A DNA stretch of 7,603 nucleotides from Candidatus Aphodomonas merdavium (GCA_018715585.1 DVLH01000291.1:1-7603), one strand, 5' to 3'; positions 1-6,271 are shown, numbered from the stretch's first letter. Made by a program: numbers and translations. Notes: generated by a model from the letters alone, not told the origin.

Positions 1-14
1 GAGTAACCAGACAG

Positions 15-39
15 GGAGGCGGTAAACGCCTCCTTTTTT
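15..39 (+). terminator. Rho-independent terminator-type hairpin
   Basis: A perfect 7-bp GC-rich stem (GGAGGCG at 15-21 with CGCCTCC at 27-33) encloses a 5-nt loop (GTAAA) and is followed at once by six T residues (34-39). This is the classic intrinsic terminator layout. It most simply ends a gene that lies before the window. However, only about 29 nt separate the T run from the sirtuin start codon, and no promoter can be seen in that gap, so it could also act as an attenuator or leaky terminator for the downstream operon. Confidence 0.85.
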
Positions 40-56
40 GGTATGGGGCCGGGAAA

Positions 57-62
57 GAGGTG
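57..62 (+). promoter_or_regulatory. Ribosome binding site deciding the sirtuin start
   Basis: GAGGTG lies 6 nt before the ATG at 69 and matches the anti-Shine-Dalgarno core. The alternative GTG start at 60 lies inside this motif and has only a poorly placed purine run before it, so the ATG at 69 is preferred. Confidence 0.6.
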
Positions 63-68
63 CAGGAG

Positions 69-782
69 ATGAAAACACTACAGGAAATTATCGACGGCGC
101 AAAGCGCATCGTATTCTTTGGCGGCGCGGGAGTGTCCACGGAAAGCGGCATCCCGGACTTTCGCAGCGCCGACGGGCTGTATAACCAGCAGTACCGCTAC
201 CCGCCGGAGACGATCATCAGCGCATCGTTTTTTGCGCTGAACACGCTGGAGTTTTTCCGATTTTACCGCGAAAAGATGCTTTTTCTTGACGCAAAACCGA
301 ACGCGGCCCATAAAAAACTCTACGAGCTTGAGCGCGCAGGCAAGCTGACGGGCATCGTCACGCAAAATATCGACGGGCTGCACCGCATGGCGGGCAATAA
401 GCTCGTGTTTGAAATCCACGGCAGCGTGCACCGCAACTACTGCGTAGCCTGCGGCAAGGAGTACGATGCGGCGTTCATCAAAAACAGCGAAGGCATTCCG
501 CGCTGTACGGAGTGCGGCGGGTGCGTCAAGCCGGACGTGGTGCTCTACGGCGAAAACCTGCCCGGACCCGTCGTCAACGGCGCGCTGCGCGTGATTTCGC
601 AGGCGGATGTGCTCATTATCGCCGGTACGAGCCTGACGGTCTATCCGGCCGCCGGGTTTATCGATTATTTCCATGGCCGCGAGATCGTGCTCATCAACCG
701 CGACGCCACGCCGGCCGACGCGCGCGCCACCCTTGTGCTCCACGAAAAAGTGGGCGAAGTGCTCGGCGCCCTCCGCGTGTGA
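69..782 (+). CDS. Sir2-family NAD-dependent protein deacylase (sirtuin)
   Basis: Predicted cytoplasmic enzyme that removes acetyl or other acyl groups from lysines using NAD+, giving nicotinamide and O-acyl-ADP-ribose. The 237-residue protein has the full sirtuin signature. The NAD-binding GGAG loop is near residue 18, followed by the GIPDFR motif at about 27-32. TQNIDGLH lies at about 98-105 and the catalytic His at about 117 in the IHGS motif. Two Cys-x2-Cys pairs (about 125/128 and 146/149) form the structural zinc site. KPDVVLYGE and a GTSLTVYPA NAD-binding segment follow. Length is normal for a compact bacterial sirtuin and no key residue is missing. The start at 69 was chosen over GTG 60 on Shine-Dalgarno placement. 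It ends 12 nt before yqeC and its stop codon lies against that gene's ribosome site, so the two are probably co-transcribed. The substrate, including any link to selenium genes, is unknown. Confidence 0.95.
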   Translation: MKTLQEIIDGAKRIVFFGGAGVSTESGIPDFRSADGLYNQQYRYPPETIISASFFALNTLEFFRFYREKMLFLDAKPNAAHKKLYELERAGKLTGIVTQNIDGLHRMAGNKLVFEIHGSVHRNYCVACGKEYDAAFIKNSEGIPRCTECGGCVKPDVVLYGENLPGPVVNGALRVISQADVLIIAGTSLTVYPAAGFIDYFHGREIVLINRDATPADARATLVLHEKVGEVLGALRV

Positions 783-794
783 GGTAGATGGGCG

Positions 795-1475
795 ATGGCA
801 TGGAAAACGGCGTTTCCGGATGCGCTTTGCCCGCCCAGGGGGTTGACGGCCATCTTTGGCAGCGGCGGAAAGACGTCGCTGATGCTGGCACTTTGCGCGC
901 TGCTGCGGCGCACGGGAACGGTCATCGTCTCCACCTCCACGCACATTTACCCGCCGCCCGGCATTGCCTGCGCGCAGGAGGAAGCGGAGATCATGCGCAT
1001 TCTCCCGGCGCAGGGGGCGGTATGCGCGGCGCAAGCGGCGGCGGAAAGCGGCAAGCTTTGCGCGCCGCCCATCGCATTTTCGCACTTGTGCGCTTTGGCG
1101 GATTACGTGCTCGTGGAGGCGGACGGAGCGCGCGGCCTGCCGCTGAAAGCGCATGCGCCGTTTGAACCTGCCATTCCACGGGAGGCGGCCTGGCGCATCC
1201 TTTTGCTGGGCGCGTCGGGGTTTGGCCGGCCTATTGCGGAGGCGGCGCACCGGCCGCAGCGCTATGCGGCGCTGTGCGGCTGCTCGCCGGAGGATATTGT
1301 TACGCCGCGCCGCGCTGCCCGCGTGGTCGCCGCGATGCCACGCTATGATGCGCTTTTTGTCAACCAGGTGGAAACGCTTGAAGCGGCGGAACAGGCGCGG
1401 GAGCTGGCGGGCCTTGTGGCCGCGCCGGTGTTCGCCGGTTCGCTGCGGGAAGGAAGGTTTCAATGCTTGTCGTGA
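795..1475 (+). CDS. yqeC: Selenium cofactor biosynthesis protein YqeC
   Basis: Accessory protein of selenium-dependent molybdenum hydroxylases, thought to act in making or inserting their labile selenium cofactor; its exact reaction is not established. The 226-residue protein carries a P-loop-like GSGGKTS at residues 22-28 just after the first hydrophobic strand, then STSTHIYPP at about 46-54. The family hallmark VEADGARGLPLKAH lies at about 107-120 and may serve as the acidic metal-binding (Walker B-like) part. This combination is typical of YqeC, and the length is normal. The ATG at 795 has GAGGT at 781-785; an ATG at 788 is in another frame and gives no recognisable protein. The 3' end overlaps yqeB by 13 nt, which suggests translational coupling. 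Family assignment rests on recognised motifs, not on a search. Confidence 0.9.
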   Translation: MAWKTAFPDALCPPRGLTAIFGSGGKTSLMLALCALLRRTGTVIVSTSTHIYPPPGIACAQEEAEIMRILPAQGAVCAAQAAAESGKLCAPPIAFSHLCALADYVLVEADGARGLPLKAHAPFEPAIPREAAWRILLLGASGFGRPIAEAAHRPQRYAALCGCSPEDIVTPRRAARVVAAMPRYDALFVNQVETLEAAEQARELAGLVAAPVFAGSLREGRFQCLS

Positions 1476-2284
1476 TCAAGGGGGCCGGGGACATTGCGTC
1501 CGGGATTGCGCTGCGGCTTGTGCGCGCGCGCTTTGCCGTGGTGATGACCGAATTGCCCCAGCCGACGGCCATCCGCCGCACGGTTTGCTTTTCGGAGGCC
1601 GTGCGCTTGGGCGAGGCGGAGGTGGAAGGCATCCGCGCCGTGCGCGCATGCGACGCTTTCCAGGCGAAAAAATGCCTTTTGCGCGGCATGCTGCCCGTCT
1701 TGGCGGACCCGGAGGCGCTCTGCGTGCGCGCACTAAAGCCCGACGCGCTGGTGGACGCCATCCTGGCAAAGCGGAACACGGGCACGCGCCGCGGCGATGC
1801 GCCCGCGGTGATCGCCGTAGGGCCGGGCTTCACGGCCGGGGAGGACTGCGACGCCGTCGTGGAGACGGCACGCGGCCATTGCCTGGGCCGCGTGTATTAT
1901 CACGGGAGCGCAAAGCCGAACGACGGCGTTCCTGGCGTTATCAACGGGTATACGCTCGAGCGCGTGCTGCGCGCGCCCGCGGCGGGAACACTGCGCGCCC
2001 GGCGGGAGATTGGCGAGCTGGTGGAAGCGGGAGAGGCGGTGGCCGAAGTGGCGGGTGAGCCCCTCCGCGCGGCCATTTCCGGCATGCTGCGCGGCATGCT
2101 GCCGGATGGGACGCCCGTGACGGCGGGGATGAAATGCGGCGATGTGGATCCGCGCGGGGCCGCGGCATCGTTTTCGCTCGTTTCGGATAAGGCGCTGGCC
2201 GTAGGCGGGGGCGTGCTGGAGGCTGTGCTGCATTTGTTGGGAGGGGAAAGCGATGGCAGACTTAAAGGAGACGGTTTTTTGTAA
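1463..2284 (+). CDS. yqeB: Selenium-dependent molybdenum hydroxylase maturation protein YqeB (EF2563 family)
   Basis: Member of the YqeB/EF2563 family, a marker of organisms with selenium-dependent molybdenum hydroxylases; it is needed for their maturation but its chemistry is not settled. The 273-residue protein begins with a Rossmann-type motif (VVIKGAGDIASG, residues 3-14) that suggests nucleotide or dinucleotide binding, followed by TELPQPTAIRRTVCFSEA at about 29-46, a strongly conserved family stretch with Cys42. A second glycine-rich segment, VGPGF, follows in the middle, and the C-terminal third holds short beta-rich repeats with many glycines. Start ATG 1463 has AAGGAAGG at 1450-1457, 5 nt away. 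It overlaps yqeC by 13 nt and selD by 32 nt, so expression of the three is likely coupled. Confidence 0.9.
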   Translation: MLVVIKGAGDIASGIALRLVRARFAVVMTELPQPTAIRRTVCFSEAVRLGEAEVEGIRAVRACDAFQAKKCLLRGMLPVLADPEALCVRALKPDALVDAILAKRNTGTRRGDAPAVIAVGPGFTAGEDCDAVVETARGHCLGRVYYHGSAKPNDGVPGVINGYTLERVLRAPAAGTLRARREIGELVEAGEAVAEVAGEPLRAAISGMLRGMLPDGTPVTAGMKCGDVDPRGAAASFSLVSDKALAVGGGVLEAVLHLLGGESDGRLKGDGFL

Positions 2285-3293
2285 AAGCGGCGGATGTACG
2301 GCAAAGCTCGGGGCGGGCGCCCTCAGGCGGATTCTGGAGAAACTTCCCAGGCCGCAGGATCCGCGCCTGCTTGTAGGCTTTGAGGCGAGCGACGACGCGG
2401 CGGTGTACCGTGCTGCGGATGGGATTGCCATCGTGCATACGCTGGATTTTTTTCCGCCCGTGGTGGAGGACCCATACCTTTACGGCCAAATCGCCGCGGC
2501 AAACGCGCTCAGCGACGTTTGGGCGATGGGCGGGAAGCCCGTAACGGCGCTGAACATCGTCTGCTTTCCCGAGGCGCTTGACATGAACCTCCTGGGCAGC
2601 ATTTTGCAAGGAGGGGCGGAGAAGGTGCGCGAGGCAGGCGCGTCGCTTGCAGGAGGCCATTCCATCCTGGACGACGGCGTAAAATACGGCCTGTCCGTCA
2701 CGGGCATCGTGCATCCGGAGGAGATTTGGCGCAACAACGCCTGCCAGGAGGGTGACGCGCTGCTGCTGTCCAAGCCCATCGGCGTGGGGATCGTGTGCGC
2801 GGCGGCGCGCGCAGGACAAGCCTCGCAGCAGGCGCTTGCGATGGCACACCGCTCAATGGCCACGCTGAACCGCTATGCGGCCGAGGTTTTGCACGGGTTT
2901 CAAACGCATGCGGTGACGGATGTGACGGGCTTTTCGCTGCTGGGTCATTTGACGGAAATGCTGGACGGCCGCTTCAGCGCCGTGCTGGAGGCGGAGGCCA
3001 TCCCGCGCATTCCGGGCTGCGCCGCCTATGCCGACGCCTGCCTGGGCACGGCCGCAGGACAGCGCAACCGCAACAGCTTTGGCGCGGGCGTATCGTTTGA
3101 GGGTTCGTCGTTCGCTACGGAAGAGCTGCTCTTTGACCCGCAGACATCCGGCGGGCTGCTCAGCGCTGTCGCACCGGCCGACGCGCCGCAGGCATTGCGC
3201 GCGCTGCGCGCGCTGGGGCTGCCGTGCGGCCGCATTGGTACGGTTGTTAGTAAAGGAGAAAAAGCGATCCGCGTAAAGGGGGAGATAAGATGA
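2253..3293 (+). CDS. selD: Selenide, water dikinase (selenophosphate synthetase)
   Basis: Catalyses ATP + selenide + water to selenophosphate + AMP + phosphate, supplying the activated selenium donor. The 346-residue protein is of normal length. The catalytic Cys15 and Lys18 in GGCTAK correspond to Cys17/Lys20 of the E. coli enzyme; the active-site position is cysteine (TGC or TGT class), not selenocysteine. Further hallmarks are the Asp pair at 47-48, DFFPPVVEDP at 65-74, AAANALSDVWAMGG at 81-94, GGHS at 134-137, DVTGFSLLGH at 223-232 and DPQTSGG at 295-301, which together build the ATP-binding PurM/AIR synthase-like fold. The ATG at 2253 has GGGAGGGG at 2239-2246. It shares an ATGA overlap with yedF. 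With no selA, selB or selU in view and yqeB/yqeC next door, it probably serves the molybdenum hydroxylase cofactor route, although a Sec system elsewhere in the genome cannot be excluded. Confidence 0.97.
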   Translation: MADLKETVFCKSGGCTAKLGAGALRRILEKLPRPQDPRLLVGFEASDDAAVYRAADGIAIVHTLDFFPPVVEDPYLYGQIAAANALSDVWAMGGKPVTALNIVCFPEALDMNLLGSILQGGAEKVREAGASLAGGHSILDDGVKYGLSVTGIVHPEEIWRNNACQEGDALLLSKPIGVGIVCAAARAGQASQQALAMAHRSMATLNRYAAEVLHGFQTHAVTDVTGFSLLGHLTEMLDGRFSAVLEAEAIPRIPGCAAYADACLGTAAGQRNRNSFGAGVSFEGSSFATEELLFDPQTSGGLLSAVAPADAPQALRALRALGLPCGRIGTVVSKGEKAIRVKGEIR

Positions 3294-3886
3294 TCAAAGT
3301 GGATGCCAGGGGGATGCAGTGCCCGATTCCCGTCGTGCGCGCAAAGGAGGCGCTGGGCAATGCGTCGCCGGGCGATACGGTGCAGGTGACGGTGGATAAT
3401 GAAATTGCCTCCCAAAACCTGTGCAAGATGGCTGCGCACAACGGGCTTGAATATCAAAGCGAGCGGGATGCTTCGGGCGCGTTTGTGGTGCGCATCGTTG
3501 CCGGCGAACGGGCGGAAGCGCTGCAAACGCCCCCTGCCGCCGCCTGCGGAGGCGCTACGGTGGTGGCGGTCGCATCCCGCACGATGGGCACGGGGGACGA
3601 CGCGCTGGGCGCCGTGCTGATGAAGGGATTTCTCTACGCGCTGGCCGGGCTGGACCGCCTGCCGGACACGGTGCTGTTTTACAACGGCGGGGCGTTTTTG
3701 ACGACGGAAGGCTCCGCTTCGCTGGAGGATCTGCGCCTGCTGGAAAGCCAGGGGGTGGAAATCCTTACCTGCGGTACGTGCCTGGATCACTACGGCATCA
3801 AGCAAAAGCTTGCCGTCGGCGGGGTGACGAATATGTATGCCATCGCCGAAAAGCTTGTGGGCGCGGCCAAGGTGATCCGGCCATGA
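3290..3886 (+). CDS. yedF: Sulfurtransferase-like selenium metabolism protein YedF
   Basis: Likely selenium (or sulfur) transfer protein that works beside SelD. The 198-residue protein has two domains. Residues 1 to about 75 are a TusA/SirA-like domain with the CPIP motif at 11-14, whose Cys11 is the usual persulfide or perselenide carrier. After an Ala/Pro-rich linker (about 80-88), residues from about 90 to the end resemble DsrE-like proteins and end with a CGTC motif (Cys161 and Cys164) followed by LDHYGIKQKLAVGGVTNMY, a hallmark of the family. The full two-domain length is present. The ATG at 3290 overlaps the selD stop (ATGA) and has AAGGGGGAG at 3276-3284, 5 nt away. Its own stop overlaps the next ATG in the same way. 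Transfer of selenium specifically is inferred from context and family. Confidence 0.93.
   Translation: MIKVDARGMQCPIPVVRAKEALGNASPGDTVQVTVDNEIASQNLCKMAAHNGLEYQSERDASGAFVVRIVAGERAEALQTPPAAACGGATVVAVASRTMGTGDDALGAVLMKGFLYALAGLDRLPDTVLFYNGGAFLTTEGSASLEDLRLLESQGVEILTCGTCLDHYGIKQKLAVGGVTNMYAIAEKLVGAAKVIRP
3869..3877 (+). promoter_or_regulatory. Ribosome binding site deciding the desulfurase start
   Basis: AAGGTGATC lies 5 nt before ATG 3883 and resembles part of the anti-Shine-Dalgarno complement. It supports starting the desulfurase at 3883, where the family's conserved N-terminal IYFDSAAT begins, and not at an in-frame ATG at 3778 that would add 35 residues overlapping yedF. Confidence 0.55.
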
Positions 3887-5034
3887 TCTATTTTGACAGC
3901 GCCGCCACGTCGTTCTACCGGCCTCCCTGCGTTCGGGAGGCCGTTGCGGAGGCGATAGAGCGCATGGGCAACGCAGGGCGCGGCGCGCATGGGCCGGCGC
4001 TGGAGGCGGCGCGCGCGATTTATCGGGCGCGGACGTTGACGGCGTCGCTTTTTGGCGTGGCGGATCCCGGGCATGTAGTGTTCACTTCAAACGCGACGGA
4101 AGCGCTCAACATTGCCATTGGCGGGCTGCTAGCGCCGGGAGAGACGGCGGTGACGACGGCCATGGAACACAATAGCGTGCTGCGCCCGCTTTACCGCCTG
4201 CAAAAACAGGGGGTTCGCCTGAATGTGCTGCCGGCGGACAGAAAAGGCCGTGTAGCGCCGGAGGCGTTTGAGCGGGCCGTCGTGCCGGGGACGCGGCTGG
4301 TCGTCGTTGGCCATGCGTCCAACCTGTGCGGCAACGTGCAGCAGATCCGCGCCCTTGGCGCGCTGTGCAGGGAGCGGGGCGCGCTTTTTGTCGTGGATGC
4401 GGCGCAGACGGCGGGCGCGCTGCCGATTGATATGGCTAAAGATCACATCGATGTGCTCTGCTTCAGCGGGCATAAGGGGTTGCTCGGCCCGCAGGGCGTT
4501 GGCGGGCTCTGCCTGCGCGAGGGCGTACTGCCGCGACCGCTGAAGGTGGGCGGCAGCGGCGTGCAGAGCTTTTCGCACGGGCATCCCGCCTGCCTGCCGG
4601 AAGCGCTGGAGGCAGGCACGGCCAACGCCCATGCGCTGGCGGGATTTGCCGCGGCGCTGGCCTATTTGCAGGAGCAGGGCGTGCAGGCGCTGCATGCGCG
4701 CGAGACGGCGCTTTGCGAGCGGCTGCTTGCCGGCGTGCGCGCGCTTGAGGGCGTGGAGGTATACGGCGATGTGGACGCTTCCCCCCGCGCGGCAATCGTG
4801 GCGCTCAACGTAAAAGGGATGTCATCGGCTGCCGTTGCGGATAAACTCTGGGAAAAATGGAACATCTGCGTGCGTGCGGGCGCCCACTGCGCGCCGCTCG
4901 CGCACGAGGCGCTGGGGACGGCGGCGCGCGGCGTGGTGCGCTTTAGCCTCTCTCCTTTTAATACGCCGCAACAGGTGGACACGGCCGTGGTGGCGCTTGG
5001 CGAGCTAGCGGGAGGGCAAGGCGATGCGGCCTGA
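3883..5034 (+). CDS. Cysteine desulfurase family protein (EF2568 type, aminotransferase class V)
   Basis: PLP-dependent enzyme expected to release sulfur from cysteine, or selenium from selenocysteine, as a protein-bound persulfide/perselenide; here the probable Se/S source for SelD and the hydroxylase cofactor. The 383-residue protein shows IYFDSAATS at 2-10, TSNATEALN at 68-76, the PLP-stacking His96 in EHNS, Asn147, Asp172 and Gln175 in VDAAQTAG, and the Schiff-base Lys198 in SGHKGLLGPQG. The catalytic Cys336 sits in RAGAHCAP, like the group II (SufS/CsdB) enzymes. All key residues are present. It is linked to yedF by an ATGA overlap and overlaps the DUF3343 gene by 11 nt. Enzymes of this subfamily usually lie beside selD and yedF, which argues against a role in Fe-S cluster assembly; no suf or isc partner is seen. 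Se versus S preference cannot be told from sequence. Confidence 0.93.
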   Translation: MIYFDSAATSFYRPPCVREAVAEAIERMGNAGRGAHGPALEAARAIYRARTLTASLFGVADPGHVVFTSNATEALNIAIGGLLAPGETAVTTAMEHNSVLRPLYRLQKQGVRLNVLPADRKGRVAPEAFERAVVPGTRLVVVGHASNLCGNVQQIRALGALCRERGALFVVDAAQTAGALPIDMAKDHIDVLCFSGHKGLLGPQGVGGLCLREGVLPRPLKVGGSGVQSFSHGHPACLPEALEAGTANAHALAGFAAALAYLQEQGVQALHARETALCERLLAGVRALEGVEVYGDVDASPRAAIVALNVKGMSSAAVADKLWEKWNICVRAGAHCAPLAHEALGTAARGVVRFSLSPFNTPQQVDTAVVALGELAGGQGDAA

Positions 5035-5254
5035 GCAGATGCGGGTGCTTGTCACATTCGAGACGACGACGGCGGCAATGGCGTTTGAAGCGCTTTGCGC
5101 CGCTAAAGGCGTGCCGGGGCGTTTGATCCCGCTGCCGGAGCAAATCTCGGCGGGATGCGGGCTTGCCTTCAGCGCGCCGCCGGAGGCGATGGATGCGCTT
5201 GCAGCGCTGTTTCCAAGGCCTGGGTGCGCCGCGCCGCGGCAGATGCTGCTGTGA
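5024..5254 (+). CDS. DUF3343 putative Se/S carrier-like protein
   Basis: A 76-residue protein of the DUF3343 family (putative Se/S carrier protein-like), whose members are commonly found beside selD, yedF and the EF2568-type desulfurase. It starts with a beta strand and helix (VLVTFETTTAAMAFEALC), then the family signature of an LIPLP segment (34-38), ISAGCGLAF (41-49) with Cys45, the likely thiol carrier, and a helix at about 53-63. Cys25 and Cys68 are additional. The ATG at 5024 has GGGAGGG at 5010-5016, 7 nt before it, and was chosen over the in-frame ATG at 5039, which lacks a well-placed site. It overlaps the desulfurase by 11 nt. A role as acceptor of Se/S from the desulfurase is inferred from family and position; the sequence shows only a small cysteine-bearing domain. 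Confidence 0.88.
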   Translation: MRPEQMRVLVTFETTTAAMAFEALCAAKGVPGRLIPLPEQISAGCGLAFSAPPEAMDALAALFPRPGCAAPRQMLL

Positions 5255-5267
5255 TGGAGGGAAAACC

Positions 5268-5747
5268 ATGGACAGACAAGAAAAGCTGGATATTTTTTAT
5301 GAAGTGGCAAAGAGGCTGATCGAAAGCGGCGCGACTTGGGCGGTCGGCGGTTCGCTGATGCAGTATTTTTACAGGATTACGGACGAATTCGCCGATGTTG
5401 ACCTGATGATTGCGCGCCAAAGCGTGCGCGCGGCTCGCAGTGTGCTGAATGCCATGGGCACGTCCCTGCCCGCGCAATCCGGCCCGCGCTACCGTTCCGG
5501 TGATTTTTTCCGTTATAGTGTGAAAGGCCTATCGTTTGACTGCATTGTTGATTTTACCATCTGCGTCGGGGAACGGCGGTGGATGTTTCCGCTGCGCCTG
5601 GACGAAATTTCGTTTGTGGCCTGGCGTGGGCTGCGCTTGCCGCTAAACGAGGCGCGCGTGTGGGAAAAATGCTATGCGCTGATGGGACGCCCGCAAAAGG
5701 CAAAACGCATTGCAGTAAGCCTTCTTGCACGCAGGGAAGAAAAGTAG
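5268..5747 (+). CDS. Small nucleotidyltransferase-fold protein, function unknown
   Basis: A 159-residue protein that looks like a minimal DNA polymerase-beta-type nucleotidyltransferase. It has AVGGSLMQYFY at residues 25-35 (the GG/GS nucleotide-binding turn), followed at the right distance by DVD at 43-45 (the two metal-binding acids). FDCIVDFTI at 90-98 could supply the third carboxylate at Asp95. The layout resembles AbiEii-like or aminoglycoside/lincosamide nucleotidyltransferases, but no closer family is recognised and no partner toxin/antitoxin gene is adjacent. The start ATG 5268 has GGAGGG at 5256-5261, 6 nt away; a longer in-frame ATG at 5163 would run through the DUF3343 gene and is rejected. 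It follows DUF3343 by only 13 nt, so it is probably the last gene of the selenium operon. Activity, substrate and any link to selenium are unknown. Confidence 0.75.
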   Translation: MDRQEKLDIFYEVAKRLIESGATWAVGGSLMQYFYRITDEFADVDLMIARQSVRAARSVLNAMGTSLPAQSGPRYRSGDFFRYSVKGLSFDCIVDFTICVGERRWMFPLRLDEISFVAWRGLRLPLNEARVWEKCYALMGRPQKAKRIAVSLLARREEK

Positions 5748-5792
5748 CGCAACAGAGGCGAAAAGGCAAAACGGATATTTTGGCGCTGGTCT

Positions 5793-5820
5793 TTGCTTTA
5801 TTATATAAACGTGATATACT
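5793..5820 (+). promoter_or_regulatory. Candidate sigma-A-type promoter
   Basis: In an AT-rich island that contrasts with the GC-rich genes, TATACT (5815-5820) matches the -10 consensus at 5 of 6 positions. A weak -35 candidate, TTGCTT (5793-5798), lies 16 bp upstream. It would start transcription about 65 nt before the coiled-coil gene. A second -10-like TATAAA is at 5824-5829. The -35 match is poor, so the exact element is uncertain. Confidence 0.45.
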
Positions 5821-5893
5821 TATTATAAAAAATAAAATTGCTTTTTTGTCCAAGGATTGCCAAAGGGAATACAAATGGAAGGAGAATTAGCAA

Positions 5894-6271
5894 ATGCCGC
5901 GTACAAAGAAAAGAAACCAGCCGACCGAAGTTGTTGTGGAAACGGCGCACCAACGCAAACCCCGCACGACGGACCTTGATGAGCGTTTAGCGATGGCGAA
6001 CGCCGAGATCGACCGGCTAACAAAGCTCAACGAGGAGCGCCGTATCCTGATTGAAAAAACGCGCGCCAAACTCTCCCAACGCCAGAACGCGCTGCTGAGA
6101 AGCGAGGAGCAGCTTGAAAAGGTGCTTAAAAAGCGCGCGCGCATCGAAAAACAAAAGAGCAAACCTGCCCTGCGCGAAAGCAAGGCAACGGAAAAAGCGC
6201 AAATGCAGGCATTGCTGGAGGCCATCCGTAAAAGCGGAAAGAGCATCGAAGAGGTTATGAAAAATCTGTAA
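5894..6271 (+). CDS. Small basic coiled-coil protein, function unknown
   Basis: I do not recognise the family. The 125-residue protein starts with a basic, proline-containing tail (residues 1-25, rich in Lys, Arg and Thr). From about residue 27 to 83 it is a long, highly charged helix with regularly spaced Leu/Ile and many Glu, Arg and Lys, the pattern of a coiled coil. A short linker (about 88-98) leads to a second amphipathic helix (about 101-125). It has no cysteine, no signal peptide and no membrane segment, so it should be cytosolic and could bind nucleic acid or oligomerise. The ATG at 5894 has AAGGAG 8-9 nt before it (near 5879-5885). It is the first gene after the AT-rich promoter region and precedes the DUF3783 gene by 63 nt, probably in one transcript. 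Confidence 0.7.
   Translation: MPRTKKRNQPTEVVVETAHQRKPRTTDLDERLAMANAEIDRLTKLNEERRILIEKTRAKLSQRQNALLRSEEQLEKVLKKRARIEKQKSKPALRESKATEKAQMQALLEAIRKSGKSIEEVMKNL

Noticed and set aside
78..1463. Long minus-strand open frame of 461 codons opposite the sirtuin, yqeC
   Set aside because: It is an Arg/Ala-rich shadow of two well-recognised + strand genes in GC-rich DNA, with no recognisable domain; other minus-strand frames in the window are rejected for the same reason.
1153..2058. A 301-codon + strand frame across the end of yqeC and most of yqeB
   Set aside because: Arg/Gly-rich low-complexity translation and full overlap with two genes whose family motifs are clear in other frames.
3778..3882. 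Extended N-terminus of the cysteine desulfurase
   Set aside because: The 35 extra residues are Arg/Cys-rich and overlap yedF; the conserved family start and a ribosome site place the start at 3883.
5163..5267. Extended N-terminus of the nucleotidyltransferase-like protein
   Set aside because: The 35 extra residues are an Arg-rich shadow of the DUF3343 gene; GGAGGG before ATG 5268 marks the real start.
5767..5782. CAAAA/TTTTG inverted repeat as an operon terminator
   Set aside because: Only five mostly A-T pairs, no GC-rich stem and no T run following it.
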